Shown here piece after piece: positions 23,068 through 34,500 of a DNA stretch of 64,000 nucleotides. The DNA is taken from contig MU129001.1 in NCBI GenBank assembly GCA_014904985.1, positions 18,739 through 82,738 of the forward strand, in the 5' to 3' direction. How positions within the stretch are numbered: position 1 is the stretch's first letter; every line of letters starts with the position of its first letter. The notes beneath the pieces are model-generated. The model did not search any database, was not told the origin of the DNA, and worked only from the letters and a program-made list of their open reading frames with translations. This stretch comes from Hydnum rufescens UP504. Its lineage: Eukaryota; Basidiomycota; Agaricomycetes; Cantharellales; Hydnaceae. The position numbers and the translations under genes were made by a program.

Positions 23068-24237
23068 ATGACCATCTCCATCTCGTTTCGTGGAAAGACT
23101 TATACTGTCGACACTCCACTTTCTTCTCCACTCTCGGTGCTCACTGAACAACTAGAAGCCCTCACTGGAGTGCCGCAATCAAACCAGAAACTCGTCTGGA
23201 AAGGCCGCAAGACCACATCCAGCGATTCTACTCTCGAAGAGGCCGGACTCACTCAAGGCACGAAGATCATGCTTATGGGCACGACGGCGAATGAATTGGA
23301 CGCCCTCAAGTCCACTGAAGCCCAAGTACAACGGCGAGATGCAATAATGGCTCGTCGAGCGGCGATTGGGCCTTCCAAGGTCGGTCGACCTCTGCAATCG
23401 TCGCTCCGAAGCACCCACGCATTCACTTCACTAGGTCCGGTCTACCGGCTCTTCAAGCACCGAGCAGCAACAGTTCCGCTTCCATCGCATTGAACCCTTG
23501 CCACATCTCCCCAAGTAGTTCCTTTTGTATCTGTACATATGTAATGATAGCCCTAATTGTCTGTGATTTCAGACCCGAGGAAGCACTGAATATCCTCACA
23601 AAGCTTGCCAATGATCCTGCTGTGAAGCATGTCATGGCACTTCACAAATTTTCAGTTGGAGTTTTGACTGAGCTGGCCCCCCATGAGCATCCGAATTTAC
23701 TAGGATTAAATGTGGTCTGTGCTATCCTCTTGTTAATATTAATGTCATGGGCAGTTTCCTCATGCCATTATTTCTAGAATGGGGGTGAAGCAATCAAATT
23801 GCGAATTCGCACAGACTCATACGATGGTTTCCGGTTGTACTCTGAGATCCGCAGGGTATCTCTACATGAATTGACACACAATGTCTGGGGTCCACATGAT
23901 GATAAAGTAAGCATGACAATTCTATCTACAAAGCTCATCATACTAATGTGCAGAACAGTTCAAAACCCTAAATTCCGAGTTAAACAGAGAAGTGGCGCAG
24001 TTCGAGGCAGCGGCCCGTGAGGGAGCACACCCCCTCAACGGGGGTGGATCCATGTATGAGCCGACTGCTGCTGCCCATTCTCACAGCCATGTTGGCGGGA
24101 TGACAGGTGGGACAAATGTTCTGGGAGGGGGCAGTTCCCCCATAAGTTTGGAAGAGCGGAGAGCGAGAGCTGTCCAAGCTGCAATGCAGAGATTTAAAGA
24201 GCAGGAGCAGGAGTTAGAGGATCGATGCGCGACATAA
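23068..24237 (+). CDS. Ubiquitin-like/WLM-domain metalloprotease (Wss1-type)
   Basis: Five exons (23068-23379, 23435-23514, 23573-23711, 23778-23906, 23959-24237) encode 312 residues. Residues 1-80 form a ubiquitin-like fold (MTISISFRGKTYTVD, QKLVWKGRKT). The WLM domain follows, with FHRIEPLPHLP, LTELAPHEHPNLLGLN and the zinc-protease motif HELTHNVWGPHD, in which two histidines and the downstream H-D are retained. The C-terminus is glycine-rich, then a short helix. WLM proteases cleave DNA-protein crosslinks and SUMO/ubiquitin-linked targets; the ubiquitin-WLM fusion occurs in many fungi. The start was chosen because the ubiquitin-like domain begins immediately there. All intron phases fit. 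Confidence 0.85.
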
Positions 24238-24325
24238 TAGTACTATAGGATTGTATCCAATTCTATCGGCAATTTCCGGTGCCTCCCCTGGCGTTTGCAT
24301 CGCTGAACGGTCCCAGTTGACCTCC

Positions 24326-25764
24326 ATGAAGAATTCTAATGGCCGGCGACTGGTGCCAAATGGCTCCTCTCTGCGTCCCACTTCCTCACGCGCTTCTCTT
24401 TCTGGTCATCGGTCATCGACATCCTCGCTACGCCAACCATCGCCTCCCAGTCCACAGAGTCCTGGCAACCGCCTGGGAGACGATGACGGGGACGGAAACG
24501 GGGACGTTGCTGGTGGGACTGCGCGCTTTTCATTGGCGCACGAACTCGCGGCCGCCCTTATGCCCGAACCCAGTGCGGGCTCAAAACTCCTCGCGGATGA
24601 ATTTGGCATAGAATTTGACGAAGGTGCCGAGGGCATCGATGAGGACATTCCCGTGCGGCATGATGCACCACAGGACGATAGTCCCTCGTTTTCTCAGAGA
24701 GTAGAAGACCGAAACGCGCCCTCAGACGAAGAGGGCACTGCTGGCGACGCAGCCCCGAGGCATCCCTCATCGACACAGATGAACATTCCCCACAAACTGG
24801 AGCCTTCTCCACGCCTCCATCACGGCATCCTGCTATAGATCTCTTCGATGCCCCTCCACCAAAAGAACGAATTGCACGAGACCCTCTTGAGGAATTTTCA
24901 GACGACTTTGCGGCCACGGAGGCCTTCGTATCCCGTCTACGGTATTTAGATTCAGATTCATCTACCCTGAACATGTCCACCTCTTCCTCTCTGGTCTCCA
25001 CCGAGCCCCCAATAGAAAGGTACACATCCCGCATGATCCGGCAGTTAAACGACACTGTACGAGAACGTGAGGGCCAAGTGCGCGAACTCATCGCGATGGA
25101 GAAGGAATTTAGAAAAATTGGCAGTGAATTGGGTGGAAGCGAAGTCCTTGCTTCGTTAGACGAACTCGAGGAGGTCGAGGGACTATTAGACGACCCGGAA
25201 GGCGCGCCGAAGGGCCCCTCCGGGGGCCACCTTCAACCACTTAACGGTATAGCGGAAGAGGATGACGATGAGGACGATGACGATGACGATGACTATGGAA
25301 ATGATGACCTGGTTGACGGCAATGGTGATGGTGAAGACGTATTTGGGAGCGCCAGCCCGCGGCGCTTACGGCCACCAGCGGCGTCCGGATTTCCGGCGTT
25401 GCCCCGACCAAAGCATTGGATCCCCACTCCGAGCGGTGCGCTCCCGCACTTGGCCCACATGCGAGCCGTGACGTCCTCGCTTGTAAATTCTCTCAGCGCC
25501 ATCAGCGAGCACGCACAAGAGAACAGTGCCGCCACGGCGGATGCAGGACGTAAGCTTCGGGCCTTGAAAAATCGCATCACAGGCTGGCGGAGTGATTGGG
25601 AAAGTGCGGAACGCAGCCAAGAGAGGATTGAAAAGTGGGAACGTGGGGACGGTGGCGTGCTGCCGGTAGATGGCCGCAAGATTGTGGAAGAGCAACTTAA
25701 TGCTTTCGCACTAGTGCTGGCGGAGGCAGCTATCAAGACGCAGGCGATCATGGCTGCTGCCTGA
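24326..25764 (+). CDS. Conserved coiled-coil hypothetical protein
   Basis: An apparently intronless protein of about 480 residues. It begins MKNSNGRRLVPNGSS, has a serine/proline-rich N-terminus, the segment SLAHELAAALMPEPSAGS, an acidic middle, a predicted coiled coil (RQLNDTVREREGQVRELIAM), a very acidic run of Asp/Glu at about 25255-25300 and an alanine-rich helical C-terminus. The frame changes at the C4 run 24753-24756; adding one C gives GDAAPEASLIDTDE and one uninterrupted protein. Function is unknown. It lies 88 bp downstream of the metalloprotease stop on the same strand and has its own start codon. Confidence 0.65.
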
Positions 25765-25998
25765 ATGCTAATTTGTTTATTTGTACTCGATGATCATACA
25801 TACCCTCACATATTTCTATCCAATCCATACGCATACATCGCCACCTTTGATTGACCCGGAAATGTCCAATCATCGACATTGCCACATGGATTCAAATTAT
25901 AAGTGGTAGAAATAAATATCCTCACAAATGAAGGCCCAGTGAGGTCGCATCGCACGAAGGGAACGGGACGCCAATCAGCTGGAGACCAATCCTTGACC

Positions 25999-27651
25999 TC
26001 AAAAGAGAAATTTGACATTAGAATAGTAATCCAGCATCGGATTCTCCCCACTCCGCAAAGTCGTGGCAGGTGCATCCGAGTACTTGCGAAGAAAATCCTT
26101 GTGCGTGTACACGTTTCTCCGCCCACTCGATGATGATACCCCAGCCACATCAAGAGGAAATCGTCGCCGACCCCGGGAGGAGAAGAAATTAGGGTCCAAC
26201 CGAACGGGGGCCGTTGATGTGTCGTCCCCGACGCTTCGTGGTGGCCGTGCGGAAACCATTACAAGTTCATACATGTCTCGCAGGAGCTCGAAGTCGGTTG
26301 GGAAGAAAATGTCGAAGTATCCTGGCTGGACCATATACGTCGAGCAGGGCACCATTGTATCCCGATAGCGGGTTTGCACCACAGGAGCGTTATACCCACC
26401 ACCACTGATCGTGTCGGGCAGCGAAGAGAAGTCTGAGAGCAGAAGGTGGTGCAATGGAAATTTATCGCGAAGTATTTCGAGGAAGGAGAATAGCTGGGTT
26501 GGGACAAATTCGGCTCGGGAAAGATTGGGTGAGAATGGAAGCTGAGCGCGTAGTCGACGTAAAGTTGGGGAGGAGCTAAGCGGATGAGCAAATGCCGGTG
26601 GAATGTGTCCAGCTTGCTTACGGTATTCAAGATATTTGGTAATGAGAGGGTCTGAAACGGGCTCGAATATCTCGTCGTAATCTCCCGAGGCATTCGTCGT
26701 GGTCAGAGCTTGGTATGGCTTGGAGTTATTCATGCTATATCGTATTATATCGTGCGCGAAATTGTCCTAATCAACATCGTTATGATGCAAATTTACATGT
26801 TAAAATATTTGGAGAATACTTACGATAACCTCTAGAGCCACGAAGAAACAAGGCATGGGGACATGAGTGTCCCAATCAAAGATGCTCCTGTTTATAATTT
26901 GCATTGATTTTGCATGGGACTCCAGCTTTTCTCGTTGAATATTGGCTAGATTGGGACTGATTTCAATGATGCGATAATGTGTCCGTTCGTATACTTCAGG
27001 ATATTCTTCTCGAAGATAATCGAGTATATTTAGAGCGAGGGTTCCATTGCCTCCCCCCACCTCATAAATGATGAAATCTTCATACGGAAAGAACTTGAGG
27101 AGATACTCTGAGACAAGGCATTGGGCAATAGCTTGGCCGTACCAGGGCTGAAGCAGAGTCAGGAAAACACGAGCTGGTCATGACGGCCATTGACATTCCG
27201 ACACCTGAAAGAGTTCCGCTGGAGTGTGCCATAATTGTTTCCCAGGGCCATTCCGATCGATCCCAGAGGTTATCCCGGATTCAGCATAATGGGCGGCCAC
27301 TGCAGCATCAAAAACACTAGAATCGCGCATATTGCGGAAGTCGAAATGTTTGGCTGTGGAAAATATTGTCGCGCGCTGGGAAAAGTATCCATAATGTGGG
27401 TTGTATAGGGCGTCATGAATAAAATCCCGGACCAGAGTCTTGACCCCTCTTGGCGGTTCGCGATATGTAGCAAGCTCTTTGGCAGTGAGACGAGGAAACC
27501 TGGCATATTCACTTGCGTCCTCATCGACGCCGAACAGAAGAGGAGAGGAGCGGTTATAGTTAAAGTGTTCATTCCCACCACGACGGGACTGTAGGTTCAG
27601 GGAAGTTGTGAAGTAGCGAAGCCCAGAACGACTCGAAAGCAATCGCCGCAT
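25999..27651 (-). CDS. NDUFAF7: Mitochondrial arginine methyltransferase NDUFAF7/MidA-like
   Basis: Three exons (27651-27205, 27147-26824, 26766-25999) with clean 57 bp introns give 512 residues. The chosen start MRRLLSSRSGLRYFTTS is a typical mitochondrial presequence. RDFIHDALYNPHYGYF is the family's N-terminal signature and EVGGGNGTLALNILDYL is the SAM-binding glycine loop of the Methyltransf_28 fold; the C-terminus NPMLDYYSNVKFLF matches fungal relatives. In other organisms the enzyme dimethylates an arginine of the complex I subunit NDUFS2 and is needed for complex I assembly. It starts 72 bp from the divergent ALG5 start. Another open frame of about 60 codons continues beyond the stop to 25806 in a different phase; its meaning is unclear. 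Confidence 0.85.
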
Positions 27652-27723
27652 ACAGGACTTGTCACTCAGTGGCGCGGTGCGGTGCAGCGGAAAATCCCGA
27701 GTGTCCATGTCGTCTCGTGGCAG

Positions 27724-29017
27724 ATGTCCTGGTCTGCCGTTGCATTTCTCATTGTCTCCTGTATAGGCGCCGTGGGTATCCTTTATGTCTTTTTCGTCGG
27801 TGTGATGATTCCAGTTCATCCTTGTTCTAAGAGCCTTGGGTCAATTGATGCCATGGTGAAGACGACAATATTCATGGGTCGAGTTTAACTCGCATTTTCT
27901 GATCTACATCTTTTCTTTATGCTCTCTGATCAATCTTTTCTGGCTTCAACTGACCACCTGTCTCCCCCCTCAGGTTTACTGCATATTATATATTTTCCTA
28001 GCGCTGCTTTCCCCACCTAGCATAACGTATACACCCGAAGAATGCTTCTACGTGTCTACTCAAGGACAGAAAAAGCCTCAGCCTCTCCCGTCGCTGAGCG
28101 ACATCGCGGGCTTAGATCTTTCAGTCGTCATACCTGCATATAATGAAGCTCTGCGTCTCCCACCAATGCTCCGTACCACGTTACAACATCTCCTCTCCTC
28201 GGACAGTCCACCTCGTTCTTTCGAAATCATTATCGTAGATGATGGCTCCACAGATGGAACAGTCAACGCCGCCCTCTCCTTCCCCATCCCTCCCCGTCGA
28301 TCTTCTCAGTCAGCGCTGCAAGCTGATCTACGAGTCGTGAAGCTATCTCGTAACAAAGGGAAGGGGGCGGCCGTGAAGCATGGCTTCCTGCACTCCCGAG
28401 GGAGACGTATCTTGATGGTGGATGCTGACGGAGCGTCTCGATTCGAAGATTTGGAGCTTCTATGGAAAGAAATGGATCGTATCGAAGTGGATGGGCAAGC
28501 AATCGCCGTGGGCAGTCGTGCCCATCTGGTAGGGACGGATGCGGTAGTCAAAGTATTTGCTCCTGCCCTAATTTGGCGTCCATTATGACTAACCCCCGTC
28601 CCCACAATAGCGGTCCTTCATTCGAAATTTCTTGATGCACGGGCTTCATTTCTGTCTAAGAACCTTCGGTGTCGGGCACATTTGGGATACACAATGCGGC
28701 TTCAAGGTGGGTCCTTTGTAGTATGTATCGGTCGATCTTTCCTTAACCTCCTACCACAGCTATTTTCGCGAGAATCTGCGAGGTCGCTCTTCCCAACAAT
28801 GCATATCTCTCACTGGATTTTTGATGTAGAATTGCTCCTTCTTGCGCGCATCCTCAACATACCAGTGGCCGAAGTACCGATTGCTTGGCACGAAGTAGAA
28901 GGAAGCAAGATTAACCTTGTCATGGACAGCATTGGGATGCTTCGCGATCTCATCGTTCTACGGGCGAATTATGCCATAGGGCGGTGGAAGATTCAGGAGC
29001 GAGAAAAGCAGGACTAG
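27724..29017 (+). CDS. ALG5: Dolichyl-phosphate beta-glucosyltransferase
   Basis: Four exons (27724-27799, 28002-28552, 28611-28706, 28760-29017) encode 326 residues. Exon 1 supplies an N-terminal membrane anchor ([20 protein letters not shown]) and exon 2 the GT2 family domain: [38 protein letters not shown] and MVDADGA, the metal- and nucleotide-binding residues. Later motifs are DTQCGFK and WIFDVELL. The enzyme transfers glucose from UDP-glucose to dolichyl phosphate on the ER membrane, supplying donor for N-glycan assembly. The first exon is inferred: the core frame upstream has no ATG, and the GTGTGA donor with a CTAG acceptor restores both a signal anchor and the frame, though the intron is long (202 bp). 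Confidence 0.88.
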
Positions 29018-29274
29018 ACCATATCAGGGTAGACTGGTGTAGGTTTGTATGCAACGCGATATATTATTGCTGTAGAAAACCGGACTAGTACAACGCGATG
29101 TACAGAAGGGGCTTATCACAGGCTATGAAGAAAGGTAGGAAACATTGAGTATACGGGTAAGGGAGTACAAAAATATCAAGGCGGTCGCTATTGACGACAA
29201 GAGGCAACGTGAGAGGCGTCACTTTCGCGAAGAAAATCGTCCATCTGTGCAGCTCTTTTTATGGGCATTGAGAT

Positions 29275-30450
29275 TTATTCCGCACGATCAGAAAGGTTCA
29301 TTAAAAGTGTCGCGAGGCAGCGCTTAGTAACCATATCCCCCTATAAAGGCACCTTCAACAATCAAAAAGGATGAGGATTTGGAGTCATGGTTACGCGCCT
29401 TGAGCAACGTGGAAAACGTAGAGTCACGAAGTGGCTCCGGCAAGCAGGCGCGGAGAGCCTCACGGGCTCTGCAACCAAGATGAAAGGGATAAATCCGAGT
29501 CATTCGGACGTCAAGAGAGCCATGTTTGCTTACCTGAGATTATCACTGAGTCGTAGATAGCATCTGACAACATGCTTGAGAAGTCGCACTGCCTGACTCT
29601 CCACGAGCTGGGCAACCATGTTGCTTAGGACAGTCCCGACAGCGTAAAACCGTTCGTATGTGTGACAAATGTATGTCAAGCCTGTCTCATCAAGGAGAAT
29701 CTTTTGTACGATGAAGATCGCAACTGTTTTGGACAACTCGGACCCAGTCTCCATGATACGCAGACAGAGAGGAATTATCTCGGTGGACAGGAGAAAGTGA
29801 ATAACCGAAGAGTTGTCATTTTGCTTAAGATATTACTTTGAGTGATGTAGAACGCGGTGCGTTTGAGCTAACTTACTTTGACCAAGGCTCCAATGACGCC
29901 AAGAGACGTAAGACGTAGGTACTCGAACGGCCGGGTCTTTGATGTGGTATTCAAGAATGGGTATAAAAAAAGAGGTATATGCGCTGTTCTACCATATTAG
30001 TGCCACGCAAGCGCCAAAAAGGGCTAAAGAAACTGACCATTTAAAAAGAGTTGGCGCGTTTCTGAGTGAGAAGCAACACACTGGAGGAGTGCAAGCGCAT
30101 TGCAGACACGATTTGAAGCATGTGCCGTTAACGCAGGTGGTGAGAGCAAGGGATAAACAGAGACTATTTCTTGAAGCAAGGCGGCCATAATGCCTGGTTA
30201 ACAATAAAATCAGTCGGTGACGCGGGTGTATCGGCATGATTGACAAACCAAACGAATGCCAGAGGACGAGAGCGAGGTCGTCATACTGCTCACGTTTCTT
30301 GGAAAGCTCCAAGAGTGCAGTTTCTCTGGTAGAGAGGTCCATCAAGTCCACCACCAGGGCATATATTTTGGCTTCATCGTGGGTAAGCTGATGATGTTGT
30401 TGCTGGTGGGCTGGAGGGATTACAGGGTAACCGGGAGACGGGGTGCTCAT
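29275..30450 (-). CDS. CAF40: CCR4-NOT complex subunit Caf40/CNOT9 (Rcd1 family)
   Basis: Six exons (30450-30249, 30193-30038, 29983-29877, 29823-29534, 29468-29399, 29340-29275) give 296 residues. After a glutamine/histidine-rich N-terminus come the armadillo-repeat blocks of the family: [93 protein letters not shown] and [17 protein letters not shown]. The protein is the peptide-binding hub of the CCR4-NOT deadenylase. The last intron (29341-29398) appears to use a GC donor (AAG|GCGCGT), because only this restores [11 protein letters not shown]. The third acceptor (TTAAG at 29824) adds one glutamine relative to relatives and is less certain. Confidence 0.92.
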
Positions 30451-31548
30451 TAGTGTTCCGGAGTTGGCCGCGGCAACTTTCCGCGCGGAGCAATTCGGAA
30501 TGAGCTGCTGTCGTTTCCCCTTGCCTTGTATGGCCCTGCTTGCAGAACGAGATGAATTCGAAATCAGACCTTTGTTAATCATCCTCACATCCACAACCCA
30601 ATTTGGGGGGGAACAGGAATAATGTGATGTCATAGTTCTACGCTTGTGCCCTAGATTGTCCCAGACGATTCCCATCCCCGTCAATAAGGTGGTATATTCC
30701 TCGAACACAGCTTCTCTTCTTGGATCGTTATCTTGTGATCTGCTACTCTAATTATTCCATATTTTACCACTCTTTTTCGATCCCATCACTCGACTGAACA
30801 GTCGCCAATTGGAGACTCTGACTCTCCTTATCGTGTGTTGGAGCCGGGTAGTATGGATACGAATTATATGCCACCGTGATTGGCGTGGCTTTGTGGTCTC
30901 TGGTCTTCACCCAAAAAAAACCCCACTCTTGTCCTACTCGTAACCCCTATCCTCGGGTTTCTCGCTCCTGTATTTTGGCTGCGGAGGTCGGTGCACACAC
31001 TCTTATAAACTTCATCTTGGGTCATTCTGCCCCCGGCTCCCTCCAAATTTGTGTCTCCTATCTGATATTTCAATCACATTCGACTTCTGCGCTCCAATCC
31101 CGGCCCAAGCTTATTTTCACTTTTACCACTCATTCGTTGGACGTTGTGATCTCGTCCTCTTCGATACCTCAGTAAATCCATTAAGTTATATGTCTTGCAA
31201 GGTACATCGCAATCACGTCTCTAGCCCTTGTTTGTGAAGGAGTTTGGCCATTCGCGGCTGTTTTCTCCAGGACGGATAGTCAACTCAACAGCCCCGCGCC
31301 TTCTCGCAGGTGATCAGATTGCAACTGGCCGCCTCAGCAGGAAATTGTGGCTCCCCATGCGGTGCTTTCACAGCAGCAAGCTGGTCCGCAACGTGAGACG
31401 ATCCTGGCCGGTGTGGGAGACGACTCGTACAAAACCCCCATCCAAACACTTCACCAGCTCAAGATAAGACTACGCGCCTGCATGACATTCCCTGTCAATT
31501 GGAACCTCACAACGCTCTGTTGCTAACTTACCATACACATTTTAAATA
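30451..31548. other. Intergenic region between CAF40 and MMS22
   Basis: About 1.1 kb with pyrimidine-rich stretches typical of fungal promoters upstream of CAF40. No protein motif was recognised in the short open frames of either strand. Confidence 0.5.
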
Positions 31549-34500
31549 TCATTCATGCGTAGGACGTAACAACTCGGCAGCCCAGTGGAGAAAAGTGTCC
31601 TGCCTTTCGCCTAGGACTTCGGAATCACGCAAATGCTGCAAAATTTGCCCACAGAATTGCCCGTATGCTAGACGAACCGATCCAGAGGGCAGCCCCTGTC
31701 AACATATTTAACATTGGGTTTCGATCGCATTGATTCGAGCCCTTACCAAATATCGATCCCGCATCGAATAAACCATCGATAGTATATGAGCGCGATCCAT
31801 TTCATTCTGCAATCTGGCAGTGGTGTCCGACGGATTTTGTTCTTGCTTGGAGAGACGCGACGCAAGGTTGTCGATCACCTCTGAAAGAGTAAATCCGTTA
31901 GTCAGAAATGCAAAAAGTCCGCACGGACGGCGCTTTACTTTGGATTAATGGGACGCGCAGATCCATTAAATCCCCTTAGAAAGATCGAAATCACTCTTCT
32001 CATCCTGCCGTGCGATGGGCAGCCTCAGAAGCAGAGGATGTCGCAGGCCATCAAGTGAGAGCATTCGTGACGTGAAGAGATGTTCGACGGTGAAATGCAC
32101 GGCGACTACTGACACCAACCATATCTCGATGAACGCATCTTTGTGGGTCTGGGAAATGACAATGTGAACATCAGGGAGGGGGAAGTTATTCTCTGAATAC
32201 CTTATACGCCATAGGGTCGAGTTCCAGTATGGTCAACATGAAACGAATTCCCGCATGACGCCGCCCAGCTCCCTCAATTATCCGAGTCCATGATTCTGCA
32301 CCCATGAGAAAGTAATGCGACCAATCCTGGGATGATGCGTGAGATGAAGTTAGATGGGGTTAGTTTCATACTAATGGAACTGACTCTGAGCTTATTTTGA
32401 ACAAGGACATGTCCACAGCCAGCCCAACAATCGATCCACGGGTCCAATTTAGAGTAATTGTCCTCCACGCCCACTTCAGATGCAAGAAAACCCCGGGTAA
32501 TGATCCTGTAAATAGCGGGCGAGACGACGTCTCGAATGATCTGGTACGAAGCATCAGCTTGTCCGATGCGACGAAGTAAGGGCTGTCCGAACCTCAGCGA
32601 CTTGCTTATCCTGGGCTTCGTATGGATGTGGCACCGTTGCTCGACCTTCCATCAAGGCTATAACGTCAGGGTCATCCATGTCCAAATCAAATTCTCCGAA
32701 TTCATCTTGACTTTCTGGTTGGGTGGCGACACTTGGCCTGGAAGGGCGTGGCACAGCCCCTAATCGTGCTGATAGGAACGCCTGTATGAACCGTCGGATT
32801 TCCTCACTAGTTCCACGATCTTCCAGCATCGAGGTCTGAAATATCTGGACCAGCCATTCTAATGGGGGTATTAAGAATAAAGGCTATCGCACGATCGAAA
32901 GAATAGCACCAATGCCCACCAGCCTGCAAAAATGATGAATCGGGATACGTATTTGCGTATTGGCTAGAAGAACCGAAGGACTGGAGAACGAAACGGATTG
33001 CGCCCAGAGACAGTTGGACAGCAATGAGAATTTGGGAACGTTGTTCTTTGGCTCGCGGATCGATGGGATCGATTTTCAGAGCACACTCTGCTTGTTTAAA
33101 ATCAGCGAGCAACGATCCATTTATCGCAGACAGCCACTCTATAGTGTCCTTCAGCTCCAATCCAGCTTTGACGACTCCAATAGCGAAGTACATCATTGCA
33201 CGAATCGTGGCCTGACGGGATTTCCAATCGGCAATTTTAAAGTCACTGTATCGTTGGGCTTGCTGAATCCGGGATCGCATTGTCTTGGTGGTTGGGTCAA
33301 GACGAAAAGCGAGCAAAACAGATGAATAACGATTATATAGACGGGAGAGATCATCATCAATTGGTGGGTTGTCCCGTGAGAACTGAGCAGTCCCCACAGG
33401 GACAACCATAGAGAGCAATCGACGAATTTGTTTGGAAGGGTTTGATTCCACTGGGGCTTTACGCAGATCAAGAACCGCACGTAAGACTAATTTGAGGAGA
33501 AGGTCGAAGGCAGCATCGCGAGGGTTATAGTGCTCAAAGGTAGAATCGGAGTCATCTTTGGTAATGAACAGGGGGAAGTTTGGAGACTCGCCCGTCAAAC
33601 CAGCGAATTGCCGAACACGAAATATTTCAGAGAGCTGATTTATCACTTCGACGCTACCGGCCATGTTCCAGAGCCAACGAGTGCTTAAGGTGAAGCAACG
33701 AGCTAACAAAGCGCGGAGGAAAGTGTCGCGCTTGCGAAGGACCTGTTGACTCTGCTGGGCATCATCGTCTGTGGTCAGACGCACACAAGACAGCGCAAGA
33801 GACACTGTGGGCCAGTGCGCTGAAAGGGTAGGGGTCCCAACGGTTGCCCCGGTGCGGGCAAACTGTGAGATGGCTGACAAAGCAAACACGGCCATCCAGA
33901 TACGCTCGCCTCGCTCCAATGGAAGTGTTGTGCAAGTATCGCTGGCCAGAGATTGATATAATCGCTCCCAAAGTCCTAGGGAAATAGACTGTGCTTCCAG
34001 AGTAGAGGTGAGATGGAGGACACAAATCCACATGTCAACTACATTGTTCTGGACGACATTCTGCGTTCTGGAGCTACGCAATAATTCGACAACCTGAGCG
34101 AAACCGATATCGAGGAGTCGCGATACCAAACCATTGAGATAGGTGTCGAACTGAGCTGTTGTTGTGGCTGCGTTTGTCTCGCGAAAAGAACACCAAATCC
34201 GGAACGACATCTCCACTGCAATCCATCTTAGCCAGAGACATCGAAAACCAAGGTCGTGATCCTGGGTACCATTCAGGGAAACCCACTCTTGCACTCGGGC
34301 TACAGAATTATCCAAATGTTGATGAACAACGTCGGAAAACTGTCGCATCTCATCGTCGGTTCGGACGACGGAACTTGAAGTAAACCAAGTGACTAGCTGA
34401 CAGCCACAAACCAGCAGTTGGCAGGCAGCTTCATCAACATCGACGTCATTCATGACTCCGGTGGCCCAATCGAACAAACGATCCAATAGGGTGGGTAGCT

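Noticed and set aside
25293..25751. Minus-strand open frame of 152 codons opposite the coiled-coil hypothetical gene
   Set aside because: It is antisense to a longer frame with consistent acidic and coiled-coil composition and lacks family resemblance.
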